A program made the position numbers and the translations under genes. Source: Larimichthys crocea (lineage: Eukaryota > Chordata > Actinopteri > Sciaenidae). From it: 64,000 nucleotides of DNA. The stretch spans positions 16,778,871 through 16,842,870 of the forward strand of contig NC_040032.1 in assembly GCF_000972845.2 (NCBI RefSeq). Direction: 5' to 3'. The notes below the pieces were generated by a model. The model had not been told where the DNA came from. It did not search any database and saw nothing but the letters and a program-made list of their open reading frames with translations. Below are positions 37,601-51,189 of this stretch, one piece after another. Positions within the stretch are counted from its first letter, which is position 1. Each line of letters opens with the position of its first letter.

Positions 37601-40440
37601 TACCACAATAGTCATAATATCAGTCATAGTGCTGTTAAAAGAACCTGTTAATGTTTGTACACTTCCCTGGTGCCTCTGGCACAGATATTTTTTAGAAAAT
37701 ACTGTGTTCGATCACTCAAAACTTTTATCAATAATTCTAATAATCTTAGATTCTGGGAACTAGTTTTTCTTTTAAACCGTTACCAGTGTTGATCACATGC
37801 ATTGACATTATAGAGGCATTACTGTAGAAATTAAACAGAAAACCTCTGGCTCCAGAGGAATATTAGCAGGTGTTAAAGGATGATTTGTGTATCAAAGCTG
37901 ATTATTAGATGGTTAAATTCATGCGCCGACATTGGACCAGCTCTTCCCCCCCAAAAGCTGTGTTTCATTGCTAAGCTAAATGAGAGCAGAAAAGATTATA
38001 TTAAAAACTTGAATTTAAATGCTCAAATTACCATGTCAAAGCATGTCCACAATTCAAACCTGTCGGATTTACACAGGCAGCTGTGTTTCAAGCAAAAAAA
38101 ACAAACTTATTATAAACAAGCCAATTCAATTTAGGAGCTCAAGCTGTGTTCACACTCCAGCCACAGATTGAGTATAATTTCAATAAAACATAATTTAGGT
38201 TTTATATCAGTTATTTTACCTCATGCAGTCTTAAATTGAATACTGTCACGTTAATAAATAACATTAGAGTCCTGTCGTTCTTCACGTCCAGTATAGACTG
38301 TCAAAACACATACAGTATGTACAGTAATGGCAGCTTGACGCTAATTGATAAATTATTCCAATGAATGAAAAGCAAGTATAGAGGACGTTGTATTGTTTGA
38401 AACTAGGCAAAATGTGGAATTATTGAATAGAAATCCTAAAATGTCCATGTGTTTATTGTAAAATGACTGGATGAATTGGAAAAATCTGTTTTTTCCCCAA
38501 AACTATAAGAAAACTAAAAGTAATTTATGTGAAAAATCACAAGTATTAATGCTTATGTTCACCTCATTTGCACATTTTAATGTTAAAAAGTGTACCAACT
38601 TACGTGTGCTAGTTAAGTTTTATTCTGACATGATAAAAGAAAGTGTTCCCCCCCCGGTTCATTTGCAGCGTCGTCTCTTGAATTTATCTAAATATTTTAT
38701 GAAATAATAAACTATGAGTCAAACCACCTACAAACCGATACAAGAAGCTCATTAGGGGGCTGCAGTTTATTTCCAATTTTGCTGCCGTCTGATCTGAAAT
38801 AAAAAAACAACAACAGTGCAACAAGTAGAAAATCTATTGCTTTGTTTCACTGTTGCAGCACCCGGTCGCTCTTGGATTATAATTAAACTGAAAAATAACA
38901 AGTTGAAATGGCTCATTTTTGATTACCCAATAATAAGAATTGACTCTTCCATTGTTTTGTGATCCTGTAGCTTGGACTTTAAGGTAGCATGGCTCTGTTG
39001 CTGTAATTTCATTTTATCTCAAACTGACAGCAGTTTACAGCTGATGAATGTTACACATCTTAGTAGACTAGCTTATCCATTTTGGGGAGAGGGGAGGGGG
39101 TCTTGGTTTAAGAAAAAAAAAAATAATCAAAAAAGAAAAAAAGTCAACCTGGAAGGTGTTGACATTTGTAGTGTACTACCGTATCCATTTAAACTTGAAT
39201 CTTGAGGCAAGTGCTAGGCAATGGCCAAACAATTTATCCCATCCGCTCTGGGGGAAAAATCCCACCCTGAAACCACACGCACTTCTGAGATTTCTGTCGT
39301 CTGGGATTCAAATCTTGTTTTATGAATATGAACAACTGTCTCCCAGAAGCTGAGACATCACACAAGGACTGTTTTCAGGCCTCTGCTCCATTTCCAATTA
39401 ATTAGACTGACTTTTAAGGCTCATTGACCGTTCTTGAGCGTTTATACCCAAAAGAGGCTTATTCATAGTGGTGCTAATGGTTTTAAACCAGACAATGTGC
39501 CCTTATCTCTGAGAGATACTGGATACTGTCACAGTGACCACAAAGTTAGTCTCCCGGTCCACAAAGTGACTCACAGTAAACAGCACCATTTATAGCCTCG
39601 GCTCTCGTTTCAGGATATAACAAAGATCGCTTCATGTTCACAAATCTCGACTGAACTCTTTAAGGTGACAGAAATGGCACAAGTTTAACTGTAGTGTCGT
39701 GTTTTCGGGTGAATTTCCCCTTTCAAGTCCAAACCATCGCCATCTCACCCATGCTCATGATTAAATACACACACACAGTTTGCAGTATATATGTTTATAG
39801 ATGAATATATACTTGCAAGTTTCACCCATTCAAACTGATGTTAGACTGGAGACCTCAGCTGTATACAGAATATCCCTTCACGCAGCTCACACCACAGGTT
39901 CACGTAGTCGAGCCGTCATTATTAAGCTTAAGTTCACCAACACGAGAGTTCACCCCTGGTGTGTTGTCGAGTTTGGAGCAGACCGCATGGCCTAAGAGGG
40001 GAGCCTGGGAGCTCTCCAGACCGCATGGACGGCAGTGCGAGGCTCTGCTGTGCTTCCATGTTTCTGCAGGCTGAGCACAGAGCTCTCTTCACTGCTGTCT
40101 GCCCATTCCTAACACTTGCCCCTTTTTTTTATGTTAACCGACTTTTTATGGCGAGAGACAGACAGACTTGACTGACATCTGAAAGCATCTTTCAGGTTAT
40201 CATATGGCTTGCTTAAGCCCTGTTGTAAAATATACTAAAAAAAATAATAAATAATAATAATAATAATAATAAAAATGGATGGGGGTCTCTCACATATCAA
40301 ATGTGGAAAGTCTAATTTTATATTTGTATTTTCAAATAATAATATTGACAAAAAATGTCTGTGAAAGGTTTCCATCCTCTACTGTGGTCCAGAAATTGAT
40401 GTGTCTGTCTGGAAAATAAATAAAATAAACTGAATTGTTA
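34613..40440 (+). other. msi2: msi2 terminal exon, 3' UTR (3' end uncertain)
   Basis: Non-coding, AT-rich DNA after the acceptor at 34612. AATAAA signals on the plus strand occur at 35134-35139, 35172-35177, 36110-36115, 36718-36723 and twice at 40415-40429. The last pair is followed by a T-rich stretch (GTTTTCACTGTTTCATTG), as expected downstream of a cleavage site. Where the transcript ends cannot be decided; about 36.74 kb and 40.45 kb are the best candidates, and several sites may be used. An AAT array lies at 40243-40275. No open frame here has support as a gene. Confidence 0.5.
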
Positions 40441-42093
40441 TATTACTTGTTTTCACTGTTTCATTGTATTTTTTTTTTAATTTAAATATATATTTGCTAA
40501 AGATGGAACAAAAAAAAAAAGATCTGATCTAATATTTATCACATTTAATAATAGTAGGGAACCATTATATTCACTCTCCATACTGTTTAGCATCTGCTGA
40601 CATCCCATAACTGGATACTGACACAAGACTGTTGTGTGTATATTCTGTTTATTACAAACAACAGGAGGTGGTTGTTGTTTTTTTTCATTCCACATTTTCA
40701 CTCGACCACACACTCAGCATATCTGCACCGAGATCCTTTAAGGTCACTCATAAGTCAGCAGGATTAATAGAGTCTGAGCATTAAGATGCATTTTGAAAGA
40801 GAGAGTCAGGGGTGGGGGTGGTTGAACAAACAAGAGCTGGCGTGTAATTCTGCTGCCCCTCAGTGGTCTCTCGCAGCGTCAGGGATAGAAGATTCAGCAC
40901 GGGGCATCCACCACCACCACCGGTGCTTTATTTTTTTTTCATTCAGCTGTGTCACATGGAGAGCATCAATATTAGCTGAGGCTCAGCGTCTAAACGGCTG
41001 AGGATGTGATGAGTAGATGAGCAAACAGGCTGCTGCATGACAGGCCCCCCCCTTTTTTTAGAGAGCTGTGCACCGGTGGAGAAACCGCCACATAAAGTCT
41101 GAGAGAGTTAACATTTCATGTGTTTGCCACATTGTGATTAGTTCTGGAGAATTTCATTTTAGATGCCAGAAACAAAAGGGAAAAAAAAAAAAAATCTGAT
41201 TGTGAGTCATGTTTCTGAGGAGAGCCAGAAGAATGAAGAAGAATGGAAATGTTGGAATAATTCCTGCTTCATGACATAAACAATAACTTCTCTCTTGTGT
41301 TTCCTCAGAAGTGACTCAAGTATGTTGGCCTACTTTATGCCTCAGATGAATCATAATTATGATTCTTCAGCAGGTCCCAAATATCTTTTGTGCTGTTAAA
41401 CACAATATTCCTGTTGCATTGGTAGGGTTTTTCAAGGATCAGGATTTTTTTTTTAAGGCGGCACGCTTGTCAGGTGAGACCAACAGTCTGACAGCTTCAT
41501 CACTCATTCAGACAAGGTGATCTATAACTCTGACTGAGATCAATACTGTTGTTGCCCGGCTCTGTTTTTCAGAGCCGAGGCACGAGACGTTTAGATCTCT
41601 CAGCAGCCATGTTTGTGTTCTGTGTTTGTGTAATGGGTGCGATGATGATCCGATTGGCAGTCTGGACTATTGTCTCACTTTTACAGAAGCTTGCTTTTGA
41701 ACACTGACAGACCAGTGTGGAGCCTGGTTATAAGGTATGTGCATGCATAACATACAAACATCTGCAGCCAGTCGAATGTGTTTGGATGCAGATGGTTTTT
41801 TGGTTAAATTGTGATCTGCACCAGTTTGGTCCAGATCCTGATCACTAGCAGAAAAATTCATCAAACAGTTGATGCTCACTCTCGTCTGTATTTTTTTTTT
41901 TATCTTGCAGGCCTAACTGGTTGACCTTTCCAGTCCACCTGTTTTTAATTAAGTGCTAATTAAAAGTGCCATTACGATCAGACAGCTCGACACTTATCGG
42001 CCCTTAAATACAAGGATTCAGGTCTTTGGTGGAACACTGCAAGACAATCAGCAGTCATTATGGGAGCTAAATGTCAGCTCACAGCAGAGAAGG

Positions 42094-42560
42094 GGATGAT
42101 GTTATTAATCTGTGCAGCCAAAGTTTGTTTTAAAGTTAAAATATTGTGAGTTATATTTGAGTAGCAGGGCCTACACTATGAAACTGTATCACCTATATTC
42201 ATCTTTATCATCTATATCACCTATAAACTGAGGAGGAGTTACCACAAAAAGATATCAACGTCATAAACATGTCTGACTGCACTTTAAACCACATCATTTT
42301 TTACATTTTTATGACTTGATATTTAACCATAAACACTGTCCACCCACTTTTGACTGGCAGCATACATCCAGCGACACACAAATACATACATTTCACCAAA
42401 TACGAGCGCGTCAGGCAGCATGTCACCAGCTCGTTTGATGGCCTCACCTCATACCAGCGGCTCTGTGTATATTTCCCATGGGCTAGTGCTAACAGGCTGA
42501 ATGTGACAGCTCCTGGCAAACACAAACAAGCCGCCGTGTGCAGAAAATGCCACTGTGAGG
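42094..42560 (+). repeat. Unnamed interspersed repeat, copy 1
   Basis: It shares an extended, colinear similarity with 44841-45200. Shared landmarks include GGGATGATGTT, GCCAAAGTTTGTTTTAAAGT, ACTACACTATG-like text, TATAAACTGA, ACATGTCTGA and GGCAGCATGTCACCAGCTC. This copy is the longer one; it carries about 50 extra bases between the AACACTGTCC and GGCAGCATGTCACC landmarks. Ends are not sharply defined. Confidence 0.7.
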
Positions 42561-44840
42561 ATGCAGCACGGTAACAACGGCTCCGGCCCCACCGTGGAGA
42601 TGTAATGAAGACGTGGTGGTTCAAGAGGCGCTTCCTCTGCTGCCACATCCGTGTGCGTCAGCCTGAAAAAGCAAGGGGGAGAGAAGCTGAAGAATACCTG
42701 GCTGCCATGCATATTCATGAAGTGATGGTGGGGCAGCAGGACACTCACAACCCCCATCCTCAGCCTGCGAGGACACCTCAGGGCCCTCAGCATTTATTAA
42801 CAGTAATTAAGAGCTAGTCTGAGATGCCTGCATGTTTAATTGCCAATTACAGGTAGGTTAGATGTAGATGAAAATGACAGCTATTTATATAATACATCAG
42901 CCTAAATAATCAAGTTTATACCTTGAAAAAAGGGGAATGGAATGAAAGGTTGGGAAGCATCCAGGATCCTCACACAAGCCTGGCATTGTAGGAATTCAAG
43001 TGTAATAATGAGCAATGTTCAATGGATATGCACTTAATTTTATGTGCATCACTAAATTATCTCCCTGCACAGCCATGTAATGGTTGCTCCTCTTTTGAAG
43101 CGGAAAATTTTTTTGACAGAGCTGTGTAATAGAGTCAATAGTTGATGGGAAGACTGCTGTGGATGGGGAGATGAGGCACTCAGGTGGCTGTTTCCTCCCA
43201 GACTGCAGGCCTAATGTAGCCTTTGGCATGGAAATTGACGTGACATTGATGGGCACTCTCCCGCCGGCAGAGAGTCATGCGCCTGCACAGCCTTCCAATT
43301 CACTAATAATTGCTGATTAAAAACTAGTTAAGAGTCCATGAAAACTCAAATGTGCATTAACCAAATGACCTTCTGGGAATGGCAAATAGTCTGCAGCCAA
43401 GAACGCAGACAGCTTCATATGTGGAACTGGTCCCTGGGTTGTTTTGTTTTTTGAGAAGGTGGAGATAAAAAAAAACAAATGGAAGCATGTCGCGTGGGAG
43501 TTTCCTCTATCTTCACTTTATGTTTCAGAAATGGTTCCAGAGCCCGTGTGACCTTTTCACTGAGTCTGTCAATCTAAATAAACACTTTGAGATAATCCTA
43601 AATTATAATCAGGAACATAATCCGATGGATCTAAAAGTCTAAAAGAAAACAAAACCAGGAAATTAAGATTGATTGTTTATAGATTGTAGAGTCAATTCAT
43701 TAGCTGTAGATGACATTAATAAATTAAAATTAGGTTTTAAATGCCTACATAATTTTGAATTACTTTATTTTATAATGCGATTACTTTGAGTTTTACAACT
43801 CCAAAGAATGAGATCAATGTAATCCTATTAGTCTGATATGTTTCATTATTGCCCAGATATAAATTACGCTGGAGTCTAAAAATTAGCAACTAAAAGTTCC
43901 ATGTGGTGACCGTTGACATGTTGTTTTCCCAATTTATATAATATTTGGTTGATTTTATCACATACAAGTTTAACAGAATGGAAATGGAATTTTAAAACCT
44001 TTGCAGGCTCTTACTCTTTCAGAAAAGACACATGCACTCGCACTCTTATTTAAAATCCAAGTAATTATCGCCTCAGTATTTCGACTGTATGTAGCCGACA
44101 GCATAAAAAGCAGAGGAGGCCACGCGCTAACTGACTCAGAAAATTCACATATTGTGTCCCTCTTTTTCTCTCATATTATCCACCAGATGAGGCATTACAT
44201 GCTTACAAAGGCCATCAGTTTTGGCCCAGATCACAGAGGATGCAGCTGTCTGTTCATTGTTCATCATTATTGTCTTCATGGATCTGATGCTCCAGAATCA
44301 ATAGCTGCCTTAGAGCAAACTAGTGAGCAACAGACTGCACTGTAGAAGCAGGCGAAAGTGTCAATTATTTCTGGAGGACAGAGCAAAAATATCAAGTAAA
44401 TGCAAAATGGGTTGGGGAGTCGATGGGATCATTACCAATGCATTAATGAATCCTTGGCTTGGTGCTGCAAATCTTCAGCTTTTAAAGCCTGTAGTGTGTT
44501 GTTTGGAAAAAATATACCTCCAGTACAGAGTGAGATTTCAGTCCATGTCCTCCCTGTGCAACGGAGAACTATTATGACAGCAATTAAATTAATGAGTGAT
44601 GAATGTGTATGTAGGTAGGTGTTGGACTGTTTACTGGCAACAGGTCAAGAGGCCTGCTAAATTTAATATTGTTCAGTAGAACAGCTAGAGTGTGTGTCAC
44701 TAACACAGTCTGACATCTTATGTCAAAATGTTTCCCAGTGTTACACAACATCCTCGTGCTGATTACTTTTCAACATTAACCTTCTTATTTAAATGGCGCA
44801 GACCTCCACCAGTAAGTGCAGTTAATTAATTAGCCAAAGG

Positions 44841-45200
44841 AAAGGGATGATGTTGTTATTCATCTGTGGAGCCAAAGTTTGTTTTAAAGTTAAAATGTGG
44901 TGAGTTATATTGCAGCAGCAGGGACTACACTATGTAATTGTGTCACTTATATTCGTATTTATCATCCATATCATCTATAAACTGAAGGTGGTTATCACAA
45001 AAAGGTATAAACATGTCTGAATGCGATAATTTCTTACATTTTTATAATATTTTTTTACATTTATGTTTCCTGATATTATACCAAAAACACCACTTTTGTT
45101 ACCAGGCAGCATGTCACCAGCTCATTTGATGGCCAGTGGCTCTGCCCCAAAACAGGCTGCCAAAAAAGTCCAAAAATAACTCTGCAGACAGTATTATTTG
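44841..45200 (+). repeat. Unnamed interspersed repeat, copy 2
   Basis: This is the partner of 42094-42560, in the same orientation 2.75 kb away and diverged by frequent substitutions and indels. It shares GCCAAAGTTTGTTTTAAAGT and GGCAGCATGTCACCAGCTC. It ends just before the AC/AT microsatellite. The copies could be two insertions of one family or an old local duplication. Confidence 0.7.
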
Positions 45201-45224
45201 CAATGTTATTTGAGAAACCACAAC

Positions 45225-45231
<7 letters not shown>

Positions 45232-45310
<79 letters not shown>

Positions 45311-45361
45311 ATATATATATATTATATATATAATATAATATATACATATATATATACATAG
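45232..45361. repeat. Compound AC/AT microsatellite
   Basis: AC units to about 45257 pass into a long AT tract (about 45263-45308), then into interrupted AT/TATATA blocks to about 45361. The AT part is self-complementary and prone to cruciform or hairpin formation, length variation and assembly error. Confidence 0.95.
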
Positions 45362-48023
45362 TAGGGTCAGCACAGGTGTTTCCAATGATGCTAATTAATG
45401 TGCCGTTCCATTTATGGTAGCGTAGCCTTTCCAGTGAACCGACATGCACCATAGCAGCACCCTGACCCTGTTTGACCTGAATGGAATGGAGCCTTAATTA
45501 GTATAATTGATCATGTAACCTGTGTTTACCCTACTATTTCATGTCAAAATGGCTGCTGTGAAAAAGGGTCCTATGAAACATTTTCAATCTTAGCCAGTAT
45601 AAACTACAACATCCTGTTTTGACCCGAGCCGAATTTTCAAGTTTCAAACCAACTTATCATGTTAAAACAAAAACTTTGTCCGTATGCTGTTATAAAAAAC
45701 AAAATTATTCTTGCTTGAAAAAGAAAATATGTTCAATTCAAACAATTAAAACATTTTTCTTCATGTGAAGGGCCCCCAGAATATCAAGCGAGACACCGTC
45801 CGATATCAGGTAAAGAGCCACATCACAGCACAGCGTAATCCAGCTGTGATCAAAAGATGAGGCTACTTATGTTGTTGTTATGATGCAAACATTACCGTGC
45901 TGCCTCTGGAGCTGTAACCTACCAGGAACAAAAAGCATGTCTGCCGGTTAACGCGGTCATACGTTATCAGATAAAAGACGATTCGTGTGAAATTTGGAGT
46001 AATTTGACACGATATCTGTTGAGAAATACACCAGAGATTTCAAAGGCAAGGTCAAACTCAAGGTCATTTTTATATCTCATCAGGAAAATCTGATAATAAC
46101 AGATAAAATACATTAAATGTGTGTTATATACCTATGAATTAAGTCATAAATAATAGACAGCAGCTGCATAAACTGCAGCAGAAATACACCTAGACCTGTG
46201 CTACGAAACAATTGAATAAACAGTAGTTACAGCTTAATGGCAGTATGAAAGAAAGGTGATGTAGTTTATGTTTTTTTAAGTAGTTTTTTTGTGGATGGGA
46301 AGAGCAATAGGCAATTCCAAGCCATACTTTGCTTTTTTTAAAGCGTTTTTTCCCCCCACTGAGTGTGTGTGTGCGTTTAGACAACACATACTCTTATCAA
46401 TCTCTGCACAATAACAGAAAACAATTTGCTAATGTTTTGAAAATAGCTTTCCTTCCCCTGCTCCAGCATTGAGAGATGTATGCACAATTTCATAAACACA
46501 ATCAGTGCGCTGAATGGCGGCACTGATATTCTGAAAAAAAGAAAAAAAAATCTCATTATTGTTCCTGAGCTATGGAAAAACAGTCAATGGCCCATATCAC
46601 ACAAAAAAATGCCCCCCCTTCCTCCATCTCTCCATCCCTCCTCCATCCTCCTCCTCCACAGCAGCCCAACAGCACCAACACAAAGCTTAATTCCACCTAG
46701 CAGCAAACAATATGCAGCAGAGAATATTACTGATGACCAAAAAAAAAGAAATCATCAGCGGGCCAGCTGCACATGCCACAGTCTTCACAAGGCGTCACTG
46801 GAGGCTCTGCTGGTGAGATCGTGTGAATGCACCACCAGCCACATTGTCTCATCATGTATTGTATGGTTTTCGATATTTTATGCTGTGGTACTTTCAGTAC
46901 AGTTGGTCTGCGTCATGTCTGATTTCAATAATTCAATAAATCTGGTTCTCCTTAGTGCAACAGCCGAAGAGGTGATGTGACCTGTGTCACAGTATCTGCC
47001 TGTATATATGGATTTCCAGTCTTTTACAACTCTTCCCCTCACTCATAAACAGGTATCCTGAAGAGTGGCCACGGAGGAGTGCATGTAAGCAGGAAGTGAA
47101 TGATCGGTCATGTGGGATTACATGCATAGAGTGTAAGTAAGTGGTGTTTGCGACTTGACATACTAGAAGCAGGGACATGCTGAATATATGGACAGCCGCA
47201 GTGATGGATGATGACGGTCCGGTGCATAATCAAAGCGTATGTATCAGGACTCCACAACACTCCTGTGCAGCTTTCATGGTCCCCAGAGGATGAATCCATC
47301 TGACTTTAGTGTGACTTGAACTGAACTTGTGGTTCAGAGTGAAATGTCTGAACAACAATGAGATGAACTGCCGTGAAATCTGCTACAGATGGTCGAGGTC
47401 ACTGCAAGACAAATACTCATGACTGTGGTGATCCCCTGACCTTTCATGCAGCGCCATCATGTTGTCCAAATTTCACTTACACATTAATATTCTCAAAATT
47501 ATTGACATCCCTGGTTAGTCCCCTCTTGGATGCTCTTCCAGTTTATAAAACATGACCAAGTGCTTTCTAGAGAAACGGTTCCCAACCTTTTTTCCTAAGG
47601 GACTCTTTTTCTATCATTGCGTAATATATTATATTTCATATTACATAACAGAACAGCTTAACAACTGATAAATTGTACAATTATCCCAAACAGTGAACGC
47701 AATATGTTTGTGTCAAACGAGCAATTTGGATGCATTTTTAACAGATTAGTTCCTGTGAATATTGCATCAGGGGTGATTTCTTATGAACTTGTATATAATT
47801 CTTTCTTATTCGTTTGACGTACTTTTTCATTCCCTACAATCTGATATTAATAGGCTTCTTTTTTTTTGGGACAAATTCAGTGTTTTCTTCTCATTGTTCT
47901 CTGAGCCCATTGCTTGTTTTAACTGCATACTTTTCTAATGCCGGATGAGGCTGTTTAGCAGAGAGTGAAGACTGTTGTGTTTAGGTCTTTCTTCACAGAA
48001 ATGGATGAAATGCTCCCTATGTC

Positions 48024-48026
<3 letters not shown>

Positions 48027-48077
<51 letters not shown>
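48027..48077. repeat. TC microsatellite
   Basis: About 25 uninterrupted CT units bordering a repeat-like block that starts near 48085. Confidence 0.95.
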
Positions 48078-48084
48078 ATGCTTT

Positions 48085-48245
48085 CCAATGCTTTCATTGA
48101 TGGCACCCTGGGAGCAGTTGGTGGTTTGGTACCTTGCTCAAGGGCATCTCTCCAGCTACCAGTCCACCTTCTATACACTGGTCCATACTGGACTTGAACC
48201 AGCCCCCCTTCCGGTTCCTAAGCCAAATCCCTGCTAGCATGTAGC
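48085..48245. repeat. SINE-like fish repeat fragment
   Basis: Phrases such as GGGAGCAGTTGGTGGTTTGG, CCTTGCTCAAGGGCATCTCT and CCAGCTACCAGTCCAC, then ACTTGAACCAGCCCCCCTTC, match a widespread fish repeat as I remember it. It ends near GCTAGCATGTAGC. A chance minus-strand frame crosses it. Confidence 0.45.
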
Positions 48246-48249
48246 TCAT

Positions 48250-48780
48250 CCTTGCCATAGACAGTATAAAATATGGACACAGTATCCATGATTGGTCAGG
48301 TTTTAAAAGAGCCTTTGTGAAGCACAGAGTGTGGCTGCCTTTTTGTCCTGCTTCTGCCACCTCCTGGCTAATCCAAAAATGGGCAAAGACGTACAGCATG
48401 GGTGGAGCTGAGGCGGGCTGAATAAAGCCCGGTTGTTCAAACAATCCACTTGTAACGGTGCCTACCTGCCAATCAAAGCGACCATGCTGTTAATTATGCA
48501 TAACTTTAAGCCTTAATATAATTTGAACAGGTGAGTTATATAAAAATTCACCCTCAGTACAGTTGTCATGAACAGGGAAATTAATTTGTACCAGGCTGTA
48601 AACATGTTTATTGCTCCTGTAAAGTTGGACATTTTAACATGGGGGCTTATGAAGACTGACTTTTTCTGTAGCCAGCCTCAAGTGGCTGTTTGAGGAACTG
48701 CAGTTTTTGGCACTTCTGCATTGGCTTCACTTCACAGTCACAGAGGTTGCCGCTTGGTCCATGCAAATAACCTCAGCGGT
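48250..48780. repeat. Second fish interspersed repeat block
   Basis: The block contains GACAGTATAAAATATGGACAC, GTGGCTGCCTTTTTGTCCTG, CTTCTGCCACCTCCTGGCTA and, at the far end, CAGCCTCAAGTGGCTGTTTG followed by TTTTTGGCACTTCTGCATTG and GAGGTTGCCGCTTGG. These phrases recur in percomorph genomes (recalled, not searched). Boundaries are approximate and it may be two elements. Confidence 0.4.
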
Positions 48781-50199
48781 TTATTTAACATAACATAGCT
48801 CTCAACATCGTGGTGGACAGGCTGGAAACATTATTTAGAAAAAAGTTTTTAAAATATAAATGTGTATAAAATGAGCTGTAAACACAGAAATATGAGCTAT
48901 GTACTTTACTTTAATCTGCCCCTGGTACAATGTGATTTCACAGTCTGCTAAAGCCTTTTGAGCCCTTGGACCTTCCCTCACTCGGCTGATGTTAATTAAA
49001 GTCTGCGAGGGTTCAGTGTTTTAAGGCTCATGGTGAACATTGGGAGTGGGCCTGCAGTATTTATGTTCTTTGAACCATGATGTACATCAGATCAGCTGCA
49101 AACTCTGGCAAGTACTTGAGTCTGACATTTGATGATGTAAGGTTTATGGTGATCATCGCAGATCACTAAATGTCAGGGACTGTCTGCTCACAGTTGATAT
49201 ATTCATCCCAGAAAGCAGGAGATGCACTCGGATGATACACTGCTCCTGGTTTCTGTCCCTGTCAAGAATGAACAGCATGTAAGGACTCATCAAAAACGTG
49301 TGAGGGCTTTCAATAGAAAAACTGTTCCATAAAACACTTCTTGACCTGCACAACTGAGAAATGTCATATATCACGTGTCTGACAGTTGTGATTTTACAAA
49401 ACCAAACCAAAAGCAAATGGAGGAAGAAGATTACAGATTACTGAGCAATGTCGCACAAATGTGAAGCCTGATTAATAGACGCGCAATTACACAAGGCTTC
49501 AGAGAAACTGGCCATTTAGTGTCACATCTGACATTTTGTGCCATGGAGCAGATTCATTTTAAAGAGCCTCATTCAAGCAAATGTGTTTTCTGTATTAAAT
49601 CCTTCATCCTGCAGCCAAAACAGAAGCGACAGAGTTTAGATGTTAATGTTGTGTTAATACAATCAAATCTACCATTTTTTAACCTGACTTTAATCAATTA
49701 TTGGGCAAATATTATTTTTTTTGTCATGGAAGTTACTACTGTACTGACATACAATACAATACAATTTTGAGGTACTTGTATGTTAAGTGAGTATTTCCAT
49801 TTTGATGTTACTTTATCACAGTTTTTACGGTAAAAAAAACTAAACTGGCAGCTGTGGTTGCTATAATGAATACAGTAAATGAATTTAATATTGTGGTGAA
49901 AGGATATTAGTACTGTTTCACGTTCAGGTTGGAGTTTCATTCCTTATTATACTGTATAAATAAAAACATATTCCATCAAAAGAAATGCTGTTTTGCCATA
50001 TAATTGACATGGAAATACCATATTACATATAAAATAAAGGTTTTGCCATGAAATATTACTTATACTCTATTTACTTTTATTGCTATAGTTACTGGTTCAT
50101 TCTCAGATTGATATTTTATATATAAATCATAATAAACTGATAAACTATAATGCAATGTTTAAGCTTAAACCAGTGTATCCCAACTTATACATACAGTGT

Positions 50200-50426
50200 C
50201 TACACATACTAAAAATCCACATGAATTTCACATGTACAAAATCACATGTGATTTGCATATGTTAAACATACTTTGCACATGGGAACATGGTTTTCGGAAC
50301 ATTTACATTGTATAAGGTGTGAAGCCCATGTCGATTCCCATGTGCCGTGACTTCCACATGTGGTAATTGCTTTTCAATGTGTGTGTGTCGACGTGTGAAA
50401 ATCATGTGGTTTTTCTGTAAGGGTAG
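50200..50426. mobile_element. MITE with long imperfect inverted ends
   Basis: The first 36 bases (ctacacatactaaaaatccac onward) and the inverse complement of the last 36 (ctacccttacagaaaaacca onward) match at 29 of 36 positions by eye. The interior is filled with ACATGT-like palindromic steps and could fold as a hairpin. It is about 227 bases long with no coding capacity. The target-site duplication was not resolved and the superfamily is unknown. Confidence 0.65.
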
Positions 50427-51189
50427 TTGTGGCTCCTTGTCATGGTTTCATTTAAATAACAGTTTGAGGTTCAAGAGGTGAAATTATTAAAGATTAGAGG
50501 AAAGAAAAATGAGTACAAACTCATGTAACAGAACTGTTTTTTTCTTCTCGCCTTTCCCATTATCATCTTACAACACCCCAGATTTATCTTGTGACCCAGT
50601 GAAGGGGCACCGACCCTGACTTTGGGAACCACTGGACTAAACTACTACTGCTACTGTTACTGCTGATGCAATATAATGATGTTGTGTAATTTAACACTAG
50701 AGGGGTCATTTTTGAAAATACTTTTGATTTAACTAAATACTGTTACTAATATGTGTATACTTAAGTACAGTAAGGTTTTGAATGCTTGTATTTTGGTGGT
50801 ATGATTATAGTCTGTTCGGTGTGAGTTTCAAAGTTATAATGTGTTCATTTATTTCACAACACAACACCACGGATGTATACAATCAACTTTTTTGTAGTTC
50901 AATAAAAAGTGGATGAATGACATTGAGAACATCTCCTAGGTTGGTGAAATGCTCTTGAGGGGATTACACCTTTTTTCTCTTTTATTGGTTTACATTGCAC
51001 TGGAAGATCAACTCTTAACTCATCGCTACTTTGTTGATTGTAAGTGACAGAAACGTTCAGTGTATCTGAGCCTTTTATGTAAACTGTGACGTTTTTAAAC
51101 TGGAATTAAATTCAAATTAAATCGCTGCATTTCTGGTTGTAATGTATTTTTACATTGTGGTATTAGTACTTTTATTGAAGTAAATGATG

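Larger units (their letters stand above)
47570..50636. mobile_element. Possible paired hAT-like termini about 3 kb apart
   Basis: The left end has GGTTCCCAACCTTTTTT (from about 47578) and the right end has TTTGGGAACCACTG (50621-50634), which inverted reads CAGTGGTTCCCAAA. Such ends are typical of fish and mammalian hAT elements. No matching 8-base flanks were found, and the subterminal sequences differ, so these may be ends of two separate elements. No transposase is visible between them. Confidence 0.3.

Noticed and set aside
46480..46980. 166-codon plus-strand frame
   Set aside because: Pro/Ser-rich low-complexity and A-run-derived sequence with no domain or conserved motif; no promoter or splice evidence.
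48094..48444. 116-codon minus-strand frame
   Set aside because: It lies across two repeat-like blocks and has no gene-like motif.
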